Under the pieces are notes generated by a model that saw only the letters and a program-made list of their open reading frames with translations, was not told the origin of the DNA and did no database searches. Both the position numbers and the translations under genes were made by a program. A stretch of 64,000 nucleotides of DNA from Serratia quinivorans. GTDB lineage: Bacteria > Pseudomonadota > Gammaproteobacteria > Enterobacterales > Enterobacteriaceae. Where the stretch lies: NCBI RefSeq assembly GCF_946227985.1, contig NZ_CAMKGL010000001.1:186001-250000 (forward strand), read 5' to 3'. Below, one piece after another: positions 39,655 through 48,174 of this stretch. Within the stretch, counting starts at the first letter, position 1. Every line of letters starts with the position of its first letter.

Positions 39655-40512
39655 ATGCTCTATCCAAATGAAGAACAACTGTATGCCGCCATCGAATGGC
39701 AAGATTGTTCCGGTGATTTCGAAGATATCCTGTATCACAAGTCCAGCGATGGCATCGCTAAAATCACCATTAACCGTCCACAGGTACGTAATGCCTTCCG
39801 CCCGCACACGGTAAAAGAGATGATTGAAGCGCTGTCCAATGCTCGTTACGACGACGGCATTGGCACCATTATCCTCACCGGCGCGGGTGACAAAGCCTTC
39901 TGCTCCGGCGGCGATCAGAAAGTCCGCGGCGACTACGGCGGCTATCAGGATGACAGCGGTGTACATCACCTGAACGTGCTCGACTTCCAGCGCCAGATCC
40001 GTACCTGTCCGAAGCCGATAGTGGCGATGGTGGCCGGCTATTCAATCGGTGGCGGCCACGTATTGCATATGATGTGCGACCTGACCATCGCGGCGGACAA
40101 CGCCATTTTCGGCCAGACCGGCCCGAAAGTCGGCTCGTTTGACGGCGGTTGGGGCGCTTCTTACATGGCGCGCATCGTGGGCCAAAAGAAAGCGCGCGAA
40201 ATCTGGTTCCTGTGCCGTCAGTATGATGCCGCTGCGGCCCTGGACATGGGCCTGGTCAATACCGTGGTGCCTTTGGCTGCGCTGGAGAAAGAAACCGTGC
40301 GCTGGTGCCGCGAAATGTTGCAGAACAGCCCGATGGCGCTGCGCTGTCTGAAAGCGGCCCTGAACGCCGACTGCGACGGTCAGGCCGGCCTGCAGGAATT
40401 GGCGGGCAATGCCACCATGCTGTTTTACATGACCGACGAAGGTCAGGAAGGGCGCAATGCGTTTAACGAAAAGCGCCAGCCGGACTTCAGCAAATTCAAG
40501 CGTAACCCGTAA
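39655..40512 (+). CDS. menB: 1,4-dihydroxy-2-naphthoyl-CoA synthase
   Basis: MenB closes the naphthoquinone ring from o-succinylbenzoyl-CoA. The 285 residues, the same length as in E. coli, form a crotonase fold with [17 protein letters not shown] near residue 37, [15 protein letters not shown] near 85-95, [12 protein letters not shown] and [13 protein letters not shown] at the active site. The stop shares a base with the menC start (TAATG), showing tight coupling. Confidence 0.96.
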   Translation: MLYPNEEQLYAAIEWQDCSGDFEDILYHKSSDGIAKITINRPQVRNAFRPHTVKEMIEALSNARYDDGIGTIILTGAGDKAFCSGGDQKVRGDYGGYQDDSGVHHLNVLDFQRQIRTCPKPIVAMVAGYSIGGGHVLHMMCDLTIAADNAIFGQTGPKVGSFDGGWGASYMARIVGQKKAREIWFLCRQYDAAAALDMGLVNTVVPLAALEKETVRWCREMLQNSPMALRCLKAALNADCDGQAGLQELAGNATMLFYMTDEGQEGRNAFNEKRQPDFSKFKRNP

Positions 40513-41495
40513 TGAACACAAGCCTCCGTAACGCGGCCCTTTACCGTTACAGCCTGCCTATGGACGCTGGCGTGGTGCTGCGTAATCAGCGCTTAAAAAC
40601 TCGCGATGGTTTGCTGATCCATCTGCAGCAGGGCGAGCAAGAAGGCTGGGGCGAGATCGCGCCGCTGCCGGAGTTTAGCCAGGAAACGCTGGCGCAGGCC
40701 GAGCAGGCGGTGCTGAGCTGGCTGCAGAGCTGGCAACGTGGGGAATCACCTCCCGAAAGCCCGTTAGCTTCAGTGGCGTTCGGTTCCAGCTGCGCATTGG
40801 CGGAGTTGGAACAGCGGCTGCCGCAGCAGGCTGATTACCGTAAAGCGCCGCTGTGCACCGGTGACCCTGATGAGCTGTTCGAGATATTGGCCGCTTTGCC
40901 GGGTGAGAAGGTCGCCAAGGTGAAAGTTGGGCTGTATGAAGCGGTGCGTGACGGCATGATAGTCAACGTGCTGTTGGAAGCTCTGCCGGATCTCAGGCTA
41001 CGGCTGGATGCCAACCGCAGTTGGACGCGCGCCAAAGCTGACGGGTTTGCCAAATACGTCAACCCGGCGCTGCGCGAACGCATTGCTTTCCTGGAAGAAC
41101 CTTGTAAAACCCGTGATGAATCGCGGGATTTCGCTCAGGCGACGGGCATTGCCATAGCCTGGGACGAAAGCGTGCGTGAGGCGGATTTTGTGGTGCAGGC
41201 GGAACCGGGGGTGGCAGCGATAGTGATTAAGCCGACGCTGATCGGCAGCCTGACCCGCTGCCGCTCGTTGGTGGAGCAGGCTCATGCGGTGGGGTTGACG
41301 GCAGTGATCAGCTCCAGCATTGAATCCAGTCTGGGGTTGACGCAGTTGGCGCGCATTGCGCACTGGCTGACGCCGACCACCGTGCCTGGACTCGATACGC
41401 TGGATCTGATGCAGGCTCAATTGCTGCGGCGCTGGCCGGGCAGCAAGCTGCCATTGCTGAGTCAGCAAACGCTGGAGTGTTTATGGCGCAGTTGA
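40512..41495 (+). CDS. menC: o-Succinylbenzoate synthase
   Basis: MenC dehydrates SHCHC to o-succinylbenzoate and belongs to the enolase superfamily. In 327 residues the expected catalytic elements appear in order: the Lys pair in AKVKVGLYE, the metal-binding Asp in LRLDANRSW, Glu in AFLEEPCK, Asp in AWDESVRE, and the second catalytic Lys in AIVIKPTL. Its 3' end overlaps menE by 13 bases. Confidence 0.94.
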   Translation: MNTSLRNAALYRYSLPMDAGVVLRNQRLKTRDGLLIHLQQGEQEGWGEIAPLPEFSQETLAQAEQAVLSWLQSWQRGESPPESPLASVAFGSSCALAELEQRLPQQADYRKAPLCTGDPDELFEILAALPGEKVAKVKVGLYEAVRDGMIVNVLLEALPDLRLRLDANRSWTRAKADGFAKYVNPALRERIAFLEEPCKTRDESRDFAQATGIAIAWDESVREADFVVQAEPGVAAIVIKPTLIGSLTRCRSLVEQAHAVGLTAVISSSIESSLGLTQLARIAHWLTPTTVPGLDTLDLMQAQLLRRWPGSKLPLLSQQTLECLWRS

Positions 41496-42868
41496 ATGAC
41501 TGGCCGTGGCGACATTGGGCGCAGCGACGCCCGCAGGCGGCGGCGCTGATTGTCGGTCATCAGCCGGTGAGCTGGCTGGTGTTACGGCGTCAGGTGGACA
41601 AGCTGGCGGCGGATTTTCAGTACCAGGGTGTGGAGCCAGGCTGCGGCGTTGCGTTGTTCGGCAAGAACAGTTATCCATTGTTGCTGGCCTACCTGGCGCT
41701 ATTGCAGTGCGGGGCGCGGCTGCTGCCGCTGAATCCGGCGTTACCCGTTTCTCAGTTGGCGACGCTGTTGCCCGAGCTGGATATCGATTTTGCCTTCAGC
41801 CCGGACCAACTGCCGACCCTGCCGGCCAGGATCATCCGTTTAAATCCCCCGTCTACCCAATCCCGCTGGCTGAATCCGCCGCGCTGGGACCCTCAGCGGT
41901 TGGCGACCCTGACCCTGACCTCCGGCTCCAGTGGCAGGCCGAAAGCGGCCGCGCACAGTCACGCCGGCCATTTGGCCAGTGCCAAAGGGGTACTGCAGTT
42001 GATGGATTTCCAGGCGCAGGATCGCTGGTTGCTGTCATTACCTTTATTTCACGTTTCCGGACAAGGCATTGTCTGGCGTTGGCTGCTTGCCGGGGCTACG
42101 CTGGTGGTGCGTGATATGCATTCATTGGCCGATGCTCTGGCGGGCTGTACTCATGCATCCTTGGTACCGACGCAGCTCTGGCGTCTGCTGGCGCAACCGC
42201 TGACGACCCTGACGCTGAAAAAAGTGCTGCTGGGTGGCGCGATGATCCCGGTAGAACTGACCAAACAGGCGGAGGCCGTTGGGATCCGCTGCTGGTGTGG
42301 CTATGGCCTGACTGAACTGGCTTCCACGGTGTGCGCCAAGCGTGCTGATGCACGGCCAGGCGTTGGGCTGCCGCTGGCTGGCCGGGAAATTGAATTGGTG
42401 AATGAAGAGGTATGGATCCGCGGGCAGAGTCTGGCGCTGGGATACTGGCTGCAGGGCCGATTGTTGCCGATTGTCGATGATCAGGGCTGGTTCCATACCC
42501 GCGATCGTGGCGTCATGGAGCAGGGTGAACTACGAATTATCGGCCGGTTGGACAACCTGTTTTTCAGCGGCGGAGAAGGCGTTCAGCCAGAGGATATTGA
42601 GCGCGTATTGGCAGCCCATCCGCAGATTTCACAAGTGGTGGTGGTGCCGGTCGATGACGCCGAGTTTGGCCAACGGCCGGTGGCGGTGATCGACAGTGAG
42701 GAGCCTCCCTCGCTGGAGGAACTGCTGGCCTGGTCGCAGGGGCGGCTGGTGAACTTCCAGCGGCCAATGGCGCTGTTGGCGATGCCGAATGAGTTGAAGG
42801 CTGGGGGGATCAAGATCTCGCGCCGTCAGTTGCAGCAATGGGCAGCGGAGCAGATCTCCATCGAATAG
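41483..42868 (+). CDS. menE: o-Succinylbenzoate-CoA ligase
   Basis: MenE activates o-succinylbenzoate to its CoA thioester with ATP. The 461-residue protein is of the acyl-adenylating family: the phosphate loop [15 protein letters not shown] is near residue 150, GYGLTELAS near 273, and the hinge Asp region RDRGVME with [20 protein letters not shown] in the C-terminal part. I use ATG 41483 (GGAG five bases before) rather than GTG 41477. It is the last men gene here and is followed by a terminator. Confidence 0.93.
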   Translation: MAQLNDWPWRHWAQRRPQAAALIVGHQPVSWLVLRRQVDKLAADFQYQGVEPGCGVALFGKNSYPLLLAYLALLQCGARLLPLNPALPVSQLATLLPELDIDFAFSPDQLPTLPARIIRLNPPSTQSRWLNPPRWDPQRLATLTLTSGSSGRPKAAAHSHAGHLASAKGVLQLMDFQAQDRWLLSLPLFHVSGQGIVWRWLLAGATLVVRDMHSLADALAGCTHASLVPTQLWRLLAQPLTTLTLKKVLLGGAMIPVELTKQAEAVGIRCWCGYGLTELASTVCAKRADARPGVGLPLAGREIELVNEEVWIRGQSLALGYWLQGRLLPIVDDQGWFHTRDRGVMEQGELRIIGRLDNLFFSGGEGVQPEDIERVLAAHPQISQVVVVPVDDAEFGQRPVAVIDSEEPPSLEELLAWSQGRLVNFQRPMALLAMPNELKAGGIKISRRQLQQWAAEQISIE

Positions 42869-42913
42869 GCAGCATGGATCGAAACGTTATTTTCTGGCAG
42901 TGAGATAAAAAGG

Positions 42914-42950
42914 AAAAGCGGGGCCGATTGTTCCTGGCACCGCTTTTTTT
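42914..42950 (+). terminator. Intrinsic terminator after menE
   Basis: The stem AAAAGCGG / CCGCTTTT has an 18-base loop and a seven-T tail. It also separates menE from the convergent MFS gene of the peptide operon. Confidence 0.85.
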
Positions 42951-42966
42951 CGGCCAAAACCGTCGC

Positions 42967-44184
42967 TCAGCGCTCGTGTTCCGCAGCGCTTTCCATCGGT
43001 GTGCAGGGTTCTGTCGCCGGATTTTTCGTCAGGACAATTAGCAACAGCACCATTGAATTCAGGGCAATCACGATCTCCCAGGCCACCCAGAAATCCAGTT
43101 GGTCGGCTATCAGGCTCAATCCCAGACTTAACACCGTGGACAGGCAAATGAACAACACTTCGTTGAAGGCGAGGATGCGTGCCAGTTCTTTGCTTTCTGC
43201 CTGGGTCATGATCAGTGTGTTTCTTCTCACCCGAATATGAGAATGACAGAAGGCGATCACAAAAAGACAGATATAAACGGCGGGGAGACTTTTGAAAAGC
43301 AAGGGTAAAAGCAGTCCGATAATAAAGCCGCTGCCAAAAATAATATACACGGATTTTAAGGTTGGCACCCAAGATTGCGTATTTAGCATACTGCCTATAA
43401 TGGCACCCAGCCCATAGGGTACGACGAGAATAGCATATGCGCTGACGGGGGCCCCTATACGAGTAAATAGTGCCGGATATAATGCGTTCAAGAACACGAC
43501 GCAAATGTAGGGGAATAATGAGAGCAGTTCAATAATTCGTTTTTTGTCACCGAGGAAAAAGACATAACCATTATGGTACATCGTCAGTTTTTTAGGCTTT
43601 GGTGTTGTTGACTCATCCACCTCATTGATAATGTCACGGGGGATATAGCGGTTGATAACTAATGAAAGAGAGAAACAGAACAGGGTAATCAAACAAACGT
43701 TTTGAATGGATTTATCCTGCAAGATCAAAAATGCAATTCCGCCGGAAAGAAAAGTTATCCCTTGCCTAACCATTTCCAACAGCCTGTTGGCGTGATACAG
43801 CTTATGTTCAGGCAAGACCTTTTTCATGTAGGTGGAACGGATCACTTGGTCAGATGCACGTATCAGCGTAAACACCGCTGTGGATAACAAAATGACGATA
43901 AATGAAAGTAATGAGTCGCGCGTGACTGGATTTATTATCAAAAAAACCAGCGCATTGAAGGCCCCCGCGACGTAAATAATATTGAGCATTTTTTTACATG
44001 TTGTTTTGTCTGTCAGGTGACCGATGTAGGGCAGGGCAAAAAAGGTGATGATATACCCTGACGACAGAACGACAGAAACCAGCAAGCTGGAATTGAACGT
44101 GCTCTCTATAAACCAGGCAATGGCAGTGAAGAATACTGCCATCGAAACGCCGGATGTGAATGCGGAGAGCAGAATGGGAAACAT
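42967..44184 (-). CDS. MFS transporter, probable exporter of the peptide operon
   Basis: This 405-residue membrane protein has about twelve helices of the major facilitator type (hydrophobic from residue 2 on; the loop GHLTDKTTCKKML near residue 55 resembles the MFS loop 2-3 motif). It is the third gene of a minus-strand operon: its ATG lies three bases after the stop of the RRE/heme-oxygenase-like gene, with no strong ribosome-binding site of its own, so it is probably translated by coupling. From this position I infer that it exports the product of the operon or gives self-protection. The region is clearly richer in A and T than the men genes, which suggests acquisition by transfer. Confidence 0.8.
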   Translation of the reverse strand: MFPILLSAFTSGVSMAVFFTAIAWFIESTFNSSLLVSVVLSSGYIITFFALPYIGHLTDKTTCKKMLNIIYVAGAFNALVFLIINPVTRDSLLSFIVILLSTAVFTLIRASDQVIRSTYMKKVLPEHKLYHANRLLEMVRQGITFLSGGIAFLILQDKSIQNVCLITLFCFSLSLVINRYIPRDIINEVDESTTPKPKKLTMYHNGYVFFLGDKKRIIELLSLFPYICVVFLNALYPALFTRIGAPVSAYAILVVPYGLGAIIGSMLNTQSWVPTLKSVYIIFGSGFIIGLLLPLLFKSLPAVYICLFVIAFCHSHIRVRRNTLIMTQAESKELARILAFNEVLFICLSTVLSLGLSLIADQLDFWVAWEIVIALNSMVLLLIVLTKNPATEPCTPMESAAEHER

Positions 44185-44187
44185 ATC

Positions 44188-45174
44188 TTATATACCAAAG
44201 TAGTCGACTCGTTGACGAGGGATGTAGTTGCCTTCTTTTGAATAATACTCTTCAATTTCAAGACACTGAAGATCAATGGCATGTTTTATGTCATGTATGG
44301 CATTCAAAATGAAAGAGGTTTTTTCCAGGTCCCCGAGGCTAACCAGATGGCTATGTTCGTCGAGCAGGCGTGAATGGCCCAATTCGTAGTCTATTTGTGA
44401 ATGTTGGAAGAATGGCTCAAGGGTACCTGGTTCAAGGTCATAGTGCTGTGTGATGTCCTCAATGGCTTTTGTGACTTCTGCCTGGTCAAAGTCATGAGAC
44501 TCGATGACCTTGGCAATAAGGAATACGGTACTGGGGTGGGTTCTGAACAACGTGCTTATCATGCTGATTAAATTAAGCGTTGAGACCAAAGGAACCGAGC
44601 TTTCCACTTCGGCCTGTTTCATTCCCAGTTTCAGTAATGTCGATAATATAAAAGATTCATGCCCTGTTTCTTGCTGTTTGTATTCTGTTAAAACCATTTT
44701 TAGCTCGGGATTGTCTGTGTTATCAATCGCAGCGTTAATGATGGATGGGAATGCCTTTATATAATGGTAAGTTTCCATGAAAAAGCCGATAAGAACGTTT
44801 CGGTTGGTGTCGCCATACAGAAATTTATTAAATAAATGAGTTTCTTCGACCTGCTCCGCCCACATCTCACAGGCTTGGATAGCTTTGCCAAGAAAATCTT
44901 CATTGGCCGGTTTTGTCTCGTTCCTAACCATGCCTATTTCGTTAAGAGAAGCGACCATCTCTTCGATACGCTGAATAGGGATATCTGTTTTACTTGAAAT
45001 TTCAGCCACGGTGTTATGACCGGTGCAATAGCTACGTATTTTATAAAAATCCCGGGCATCTTCCTTTTCCACTTCGTAAAGCCCTGCGGTAAAACGCAGA
45101 TAATATTCGTCATCTTCATTAGTGGTCCACAGGTTGTGAACGAATTTTGGAGAAGTCTGGTAGTTTTTATCCAT
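44188..45174 (-). CDS. PqqD-like/RRE domain fused to a heme-oxygenase-like diiron domain, candidate peptide-modifying oxygenase
   Basis: This 328-residue protein is not one I can name. Residues about 8-85 look like the winged-helix fold of PqqD and RiPP recognition elements: strands around YYLRFTAGLYEVEKED, then helices in RDFYKIRSYCTGHNTVAEIS and RIEEMVASLNEIGMV. Residues about 95-315 are all-helical with metal-ligand-like pairs E134-x2-H137, E169-x2-H172 (QQETGHESF) and H258/D262/E264/H267 (DYELGHSRLL), the pattern of heme-oxygenase-like diiron oxidases and PqqC/TenA relatives. I infer that it binds the 20-residue peptide encoded just upstream and oxidises it. AAGGAAA lies seven bases before the ATG. 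The gene is AT-rich relative to its surroundings. Confidence 0.65.
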   Translation of the reverse strand: MDKNYQTSPKFVHNLWTTNEDDEYYLRFTAGLYEVEKEDARDFYKIRSYCTGHNTVAEISSKTDIPIQRIEEMVASLNEIGMVRNETKPANEDFLGKAIQACEMWAEQVEETHLFNKFLYGDTNRNVLIGFFMETYHYIKAFPSIINAAIDNTDNPELKMVLTEYKQQETGHESFILSTLLKLGMKQAEVESSVPLVSTLNLISMISTLFRTHPSTVFLIAKVIESHDFDQAEVTKAIEDITQHYDLEPGTLEPFFQHSQIDYELGHSRLLDEHSHLVSLGDLEKTSFILNAIHDIKHAIDLQCLEIEEYYSKEGNYIPRQRVDYFGI

Positions 45175-45197
45175 GGCATTTTCCTTTTATTCTGAAG

Positions 45198-45226
45198 GCA
45201 GGGCCGGTGCTTATGACTGGCCCTGC
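45198..45226 (-). terminator. Attenuator-like hairpin between the peptide gene and the oxygenase gene
   Basis: A perfect eight-base stem GCAGGGCC / GGCCCTGC with a 13-base loop lies 17 bases after the peptide stop. No T-run follows on the minus strand, so it more likely stabilises the short peptide mRNA or ends only part of the transcripts, a common way to make much more precursor than enzyme. Confidence 0.6.
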
Positions 45227-45242
45227 TTATTATGATCACCGG

Positions 45243-45305
45243 TTAGCCGCAGGTTGCGCCGCCCAGCTTCTTCGTGGATTTTTTGCTGATTTTTTTCAGT
45301 TTCAT
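45243..45305 (-). CDS. 20-residue putative RiPP precursor peptide
   Basis: This minus-strand ORF, too short for usual gene calling, encodes MKLKKISKKSTKKLGGATCG. It has eight lysines in a leader-like first part, then a double glycine and a Cys-Gly C-terminus. The ribosome-binding site is very good (AAAAGGAT, with eight bases between AGGA and the ATG). It lies 68 bases before the RRE/heme-oxygenase-like gene, on the same strand, with a strong hairpin between. These points support a real peptide gene. If cleavage follows the GG, the core would be only ATCG; the single Cys is the obvious modification site. Both are inference. Confidence 0.7.
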   Translation of the reverse strand: MKLKKISKKSTKKLGGATCG

Positions 45306-45332
45306 CACATTGATCCTTTTGTAGGGTTGGTC

Positions 45333-45439
45333 TGCCTGACATCAGGCACCAGCATATTTCTCAGATGTCAGTCGGAAGGGCAAAGGGAATGTGTTTTTTT
45401 GTACGAATCATTAGATGTCTATCACAATTCAACTAGCAA
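45333..45439 (-). promoter_or_regulatory. Promoter and leader palindrome of the peptide operon
   Basis: On the minus strand TTGCTA (45434-45439) and TCTAAT (45410-45415) are 18 bases apart and could be -35 and -10, giving a leader of about 98 bases. In the leader there is a perfect palindrome TGCCTGA-TG-TCAGGCA at 45333-45348, a possible operator or RNA hairpin. Upstream, from 45440 to 45702, I see nothing else I can support. Confidence 0.45.
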
Positions 45440-45702
45440 GGTTACTTTTTGTACTTTATATCCTTGCGTAATTGCATGCTGATATCTATGCACAGAGAGG
45501 TGGGCAGAACAATGAATCCCGCGCCAGGACTGGTTTTTTTCGCTATCCTCAGGTGTTTATGGTGTTTGGTTTGGCCTGGTGCTCGTTTTCGGTGCAGGCT
45601 AGATGGCTATAAAATACATTCATAACAATAATGGATGTCATTTGATGTAAAAGGTTTCAAAATCGGATGCCGAGTCTGATTTCAACGCCTTTATTTTCCG
45701 GT

Positions 45703-45738
45703 AAAAAAAGCACCGACGAGATAATCAATCGGTGCTTT
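45703..45738 (-). terminator. Intrinsic terminator of katA
   Basis: The stem AAAGCACCGA / TCGGTGCTTT is followed on the minus strand by a seven-T run. It lies about 80 bases after the katA stop in the direction of katA transcription. Confidence 0.85.
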
Positions 45739-45817
45739 ATACCTATAGCGGCTTTCCGATTCAGTGAGCTTGCGTGCCTGGTATTAGCCGCAGGGGCAGT
45801 TTGTCTTCAGGACAGGT

Positions 45818-47254
45818 TTATTTCAGACCCAAAGCCTTGGCCACGCCGGCACCGTAATTCGGGTGCACTTTGGTAAACAATTCAACCTGACGGCGCTGGA
45901 TTTGCTCCGGTACCTGCGACAGTTCACCGGCGATGCGGGTGAACATGCGTTGGTGTTCTTCGGCACTCAGCAGGTTGAACAACGCGCGCGGCTGGCTGTA
46001 GTAATCATCGTCTTCACGGTGATTCCAGTGATCAGCGGCACCTTCAATGCTCAGCGGTGGTTCGCTGAAGTCCGGTTGCTCCTGGAATAGGCCGAAGCTG
46101 TTCGGCTCGTAGGTTGCTCCGTTACCGCTGTTGCCATCCACTCGCATTGCACCGTCACGGTGATAGTTGTGGAACGGGCATTTCGGGCTGTTAACCGGGA
46201 TCTGATGGTGGTTTACCCCAAGGCGGTAACGGTGCGCATCCCCGTAAGAGAACAGGCGCCCCTGCAGCATTTTGTCCGGCGAGAAGCTGATGCCAGGCAC
46301 CACGTTGGCTGGGTTCACCGCCACCTGTTCCACTTCCGAGAAGTAGTTGTCCGGGTTGCGGTGCAGTTCGAAGAAGCCAACGTCGATCAGCGGATAGTCG
46401 CCATGCGGCCATACCTTGGTCAGATCGAACGGGTTATAGGGGGTCTGAGAGGCTTCGTGTTCCGGCATGATCTGAATTTGCAGTTTCCAGCGCGGGTAGT
46501 CACCCCGTTCGATGGCTTCATACAGATCGCGCTGCGAGCTCTCACGGTCTTTGGCGATAATCGCTTCTGCTTCGTCATCCATCAGGTTTTCAATGCCTTG
46601 CTCGCAGCGGAAGTGGAACTTCACCCAGAAGCGTTCGTTATTGGCATTGATAAAGCTGAAGGTGTGGCTGCCGAAGCCGTGCATATGGCGATAGGATTTA
46701 GGAATACCTCGGTCGCTGAAGTCGATGGTCAACTGATGCAGGCTTTCCGGCGACAGCGAGAAGAAATCCCACTTGTAGATTGGGTTACGCAGGTTGGTGC
46801 GAGGATCGCGTTTGACTACGTGGTTAAGGTCGGGGAATTTCAGCGGATCGCGCAGATAGAATACCGGCGTGTCGTTGCCCACCAGATCCCAATTGCCTTC
46901 CTCGGTATAAAACTTCATGGCGAAACCACGAATGTCACGCTCGGCGTCGGCAGCCCCCCGCTCACCGGCTACGGTGGAGAAGCGGATGAACATGTCAGTT
47001 TGCTTGCCGATTTCAGAAAAGATTTTTGCGCGGGTGTATTGGGTAATATCGTGGGTGACGGTGAAAGTACCGTAGGCACCGGACCCCTTGGCATGCATAC
47101 GACGCTCGGGGATCACTTCACGGTCAAAGTGAGCCAGCTTTTCCAGAAACCAGACGTCCTGCAGCAGCATCGGACCGCGTTTGCCTGCGGTGATCACGTT
47201 ATTATTATCGACAACCGGGGCACCGGCGGCGGTAGTTAATCCTTTCTTGCTCAT
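45818..47254 (-). CDS. katA: Small-subunit heme catalase
   Basis: This 478-residue monofunctional catalase removes hydrogen peroxide. Its size and sequence fit the small-subunit (clade 3) heme b catalases. The distal His H54 ([12 protein letters not shown]) and N127 (VGNDTPVFY) and the proximal heme ligand Y337 ([14 protein letters not shown]) are all present. I use the ATG at 47254 (MSKKGLTT) because AAGGAG lies just before it; the frame extends 24 bases further. It appears to be transcribed alone, with a terminator at 45703-45738. OxyR control would be expected but I cannot identify a site with confidence. Confidence 0.95.
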   Translation of the reverse strand: MSKKGLTTAAGAPVVDNNNVITAGKRGPMLLQDVWFLEKLAHFDREVIPERRMHAKGSGAYGTFTVTHDITQYTRAKIFSEIGKQTDMFIRFSTVAGERGAADAERDIRGFAMKFYTEEGNWDLVGNDTPVFYLRDPLKFPDLNHVVKRDPRTNLRNPIYKWDFFSLSPESLHQLTIDFSDRGIPKSYRHMHGFGSHTFSFINANNERFWVKFHFRCEQGIENLMDDEAEAIIAKDRESSQRDLYEAIERGDYPRWKLQIQIMPEHEASQTPYNPFDLTKVWPHGDYPLIDVGFFELHRNPDNYFSEVEQVAVNPANVVPGISFSPDKMLQGRLFSYGDAHRYRLGVNHHQIPVNSPKCPFHNYHRDGAMRVDGNSGNGATYEPNSFGLFQEQPDFSEPPLSIEGAADHWNHREDDDYYSQPRALFNLLSAEEHQRMFTRIAGELSQVPEQIQRRQVELFTKVHPNYGAGVAKALGLK

Positions 47255-47369
47255 CACTTGCTCCTTAGCGTATTGCAATCGAGTGAAGACTCGGGCGAAT
47301 TAAGCGTTCATCATCATAATCTGGCAGGGTGCTGTTACCCTGACTTTGGTTAATACCAGTACTAGTTGT

Positions 47370-47401
47370 AGACCTATTGGACGCCTGCGGCAAATAGGTC
47401 T
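47370..47401. promoter_or_regulatory. Long inverted repeat between katA and yfaZ
   Basis: AGACCTATT (47370-47378) and AATAGGTCT (47393-47401) are perfect nine-base arms, and the 14-base loop can itself pair (GCC-TGC-GGC). It lies about 115 bases upstream of katA and 180 upstream of yfaZ, in a 327-base gap with no gene. Role unknown: operator, RNA structure or repeat remnant. Confidence 0.4.
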
Positions 47402-47581
47402 GAGTTATCGTTGTCATTACCTCAAGGGATGAGGCCTTTGCTTGCAGAACTTTACATTTCTTTGATTAATTAAGGATTTATCCCTTAAAGACCGGTTGTG
47501 CTTTGGTATAGACTTGTGACGGTATTATTACGGGTTAATTCATATCATTCGTAATGGATGAAGCAGCAAGAGGGATAGATG

Positions 47582-48124
47582 ATGAAAAAGACTTTGGTCG
47601 CCTGCGCAGCAAGTATGCTGTTTGTGACCGGTGCAGCGAGCGCACTCAGCCTGTCGGGCGAGGCCGGGCAGCATTACACCAACCTTGGTTTCGGCCAGGA
47701 TACCGGCAATTCCGGTTTGGGAATAACCGGCAACTGGGCGCGCAGCGATCATGACGGCAACGTCGGTAGCCTGGGGCTGAGTTTCGGTGTGCCGCTGGGG
47801 CCGTTGACCGCCACCGTGGGTGGCAAGGCGCTGTATCTAAGCCCGAAAGATGGCAGTGACGGCGGCGCATTGGCGTTGGGCGGCGGCCTGGACTGGGCTA
47901 TCAGCCGTTACTTCAGCCTGCATGGCGAAGGTTATTTTGCCCCGGATTCGCTGACCAGCGGCGTGAAGGCGTATAACGAGGCCAGCGGCGGCCTGCGTTG
48001 GAATGTTTTCCGCCCGCTCAGCGTGGATGTGGGCTATCGCTACATGAAGATGGAAGGGAAGGACGGACGTCGTGACAACACCTTGGCCGATGGCCCGTAT
48101 ATTGGTGTCGGTCTGAGCTTCTGA
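47582..48124 (+). CDS. yfaZ: YfaZ-family outer membrane protein
   Basis: This 180-residue protein has a signal peptide (KKTLVACAASMLFVTGAASA) and a series of amphipathic strands ending in YIGVGLSF, with the terminal Phe typical of outer-membrane barrels. It resembles E. coli YfaZ, including HYTNLGFG, GPLTATVGGKALYL and DGPYIGV. Its function is not established. The ATG at 47582 is six bases after GAGGGA; the ATG at 47579 is too close to it. A terminator follows at once. Confidence 0.88.
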   Translation: MKKTLVACAASMLFVTGAASALSLSGEAGQHYTNLGFGQDTGNSGLGITGNWARSDHDGNVGSLGLSFGVPLGPLTATVGGKALYLSPKDGSDGGALALGGGLDWAISRYFSLHGEGYFAPDSLTSGVKAYNEASGGLRWNVFRPLSVDVGYRYMKMEGKDGRRDNTLADGPYIGVGLSF

Positions 48125-48134
48125 TGCAAATAAA

Positions 48135-48162
48135 AAAGGGGCCAAGCGGCCCCTTTGTTTTA
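48135..48162. terminator. Bidirectional terminator between yfaZ and tyrP
   Basis: The stem AAAGGGGCC / GGCCCCTTT with loop AAGC is flanked by A-rich and T-rich runs on its two sides, suited to ending both convergent genes. Confidence 0.9.
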
Positions 48163-48174
48163 CCGATCAATTTA

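Noticed and set aside
45512-45625. 37-codon + strand frame upstream of the peptide operon
   Set aside because: There is a weak ribosome-binding site, but the composition (Trp, Cys and Arg mixed with hydrophobics) and position give no support for a real peptide.
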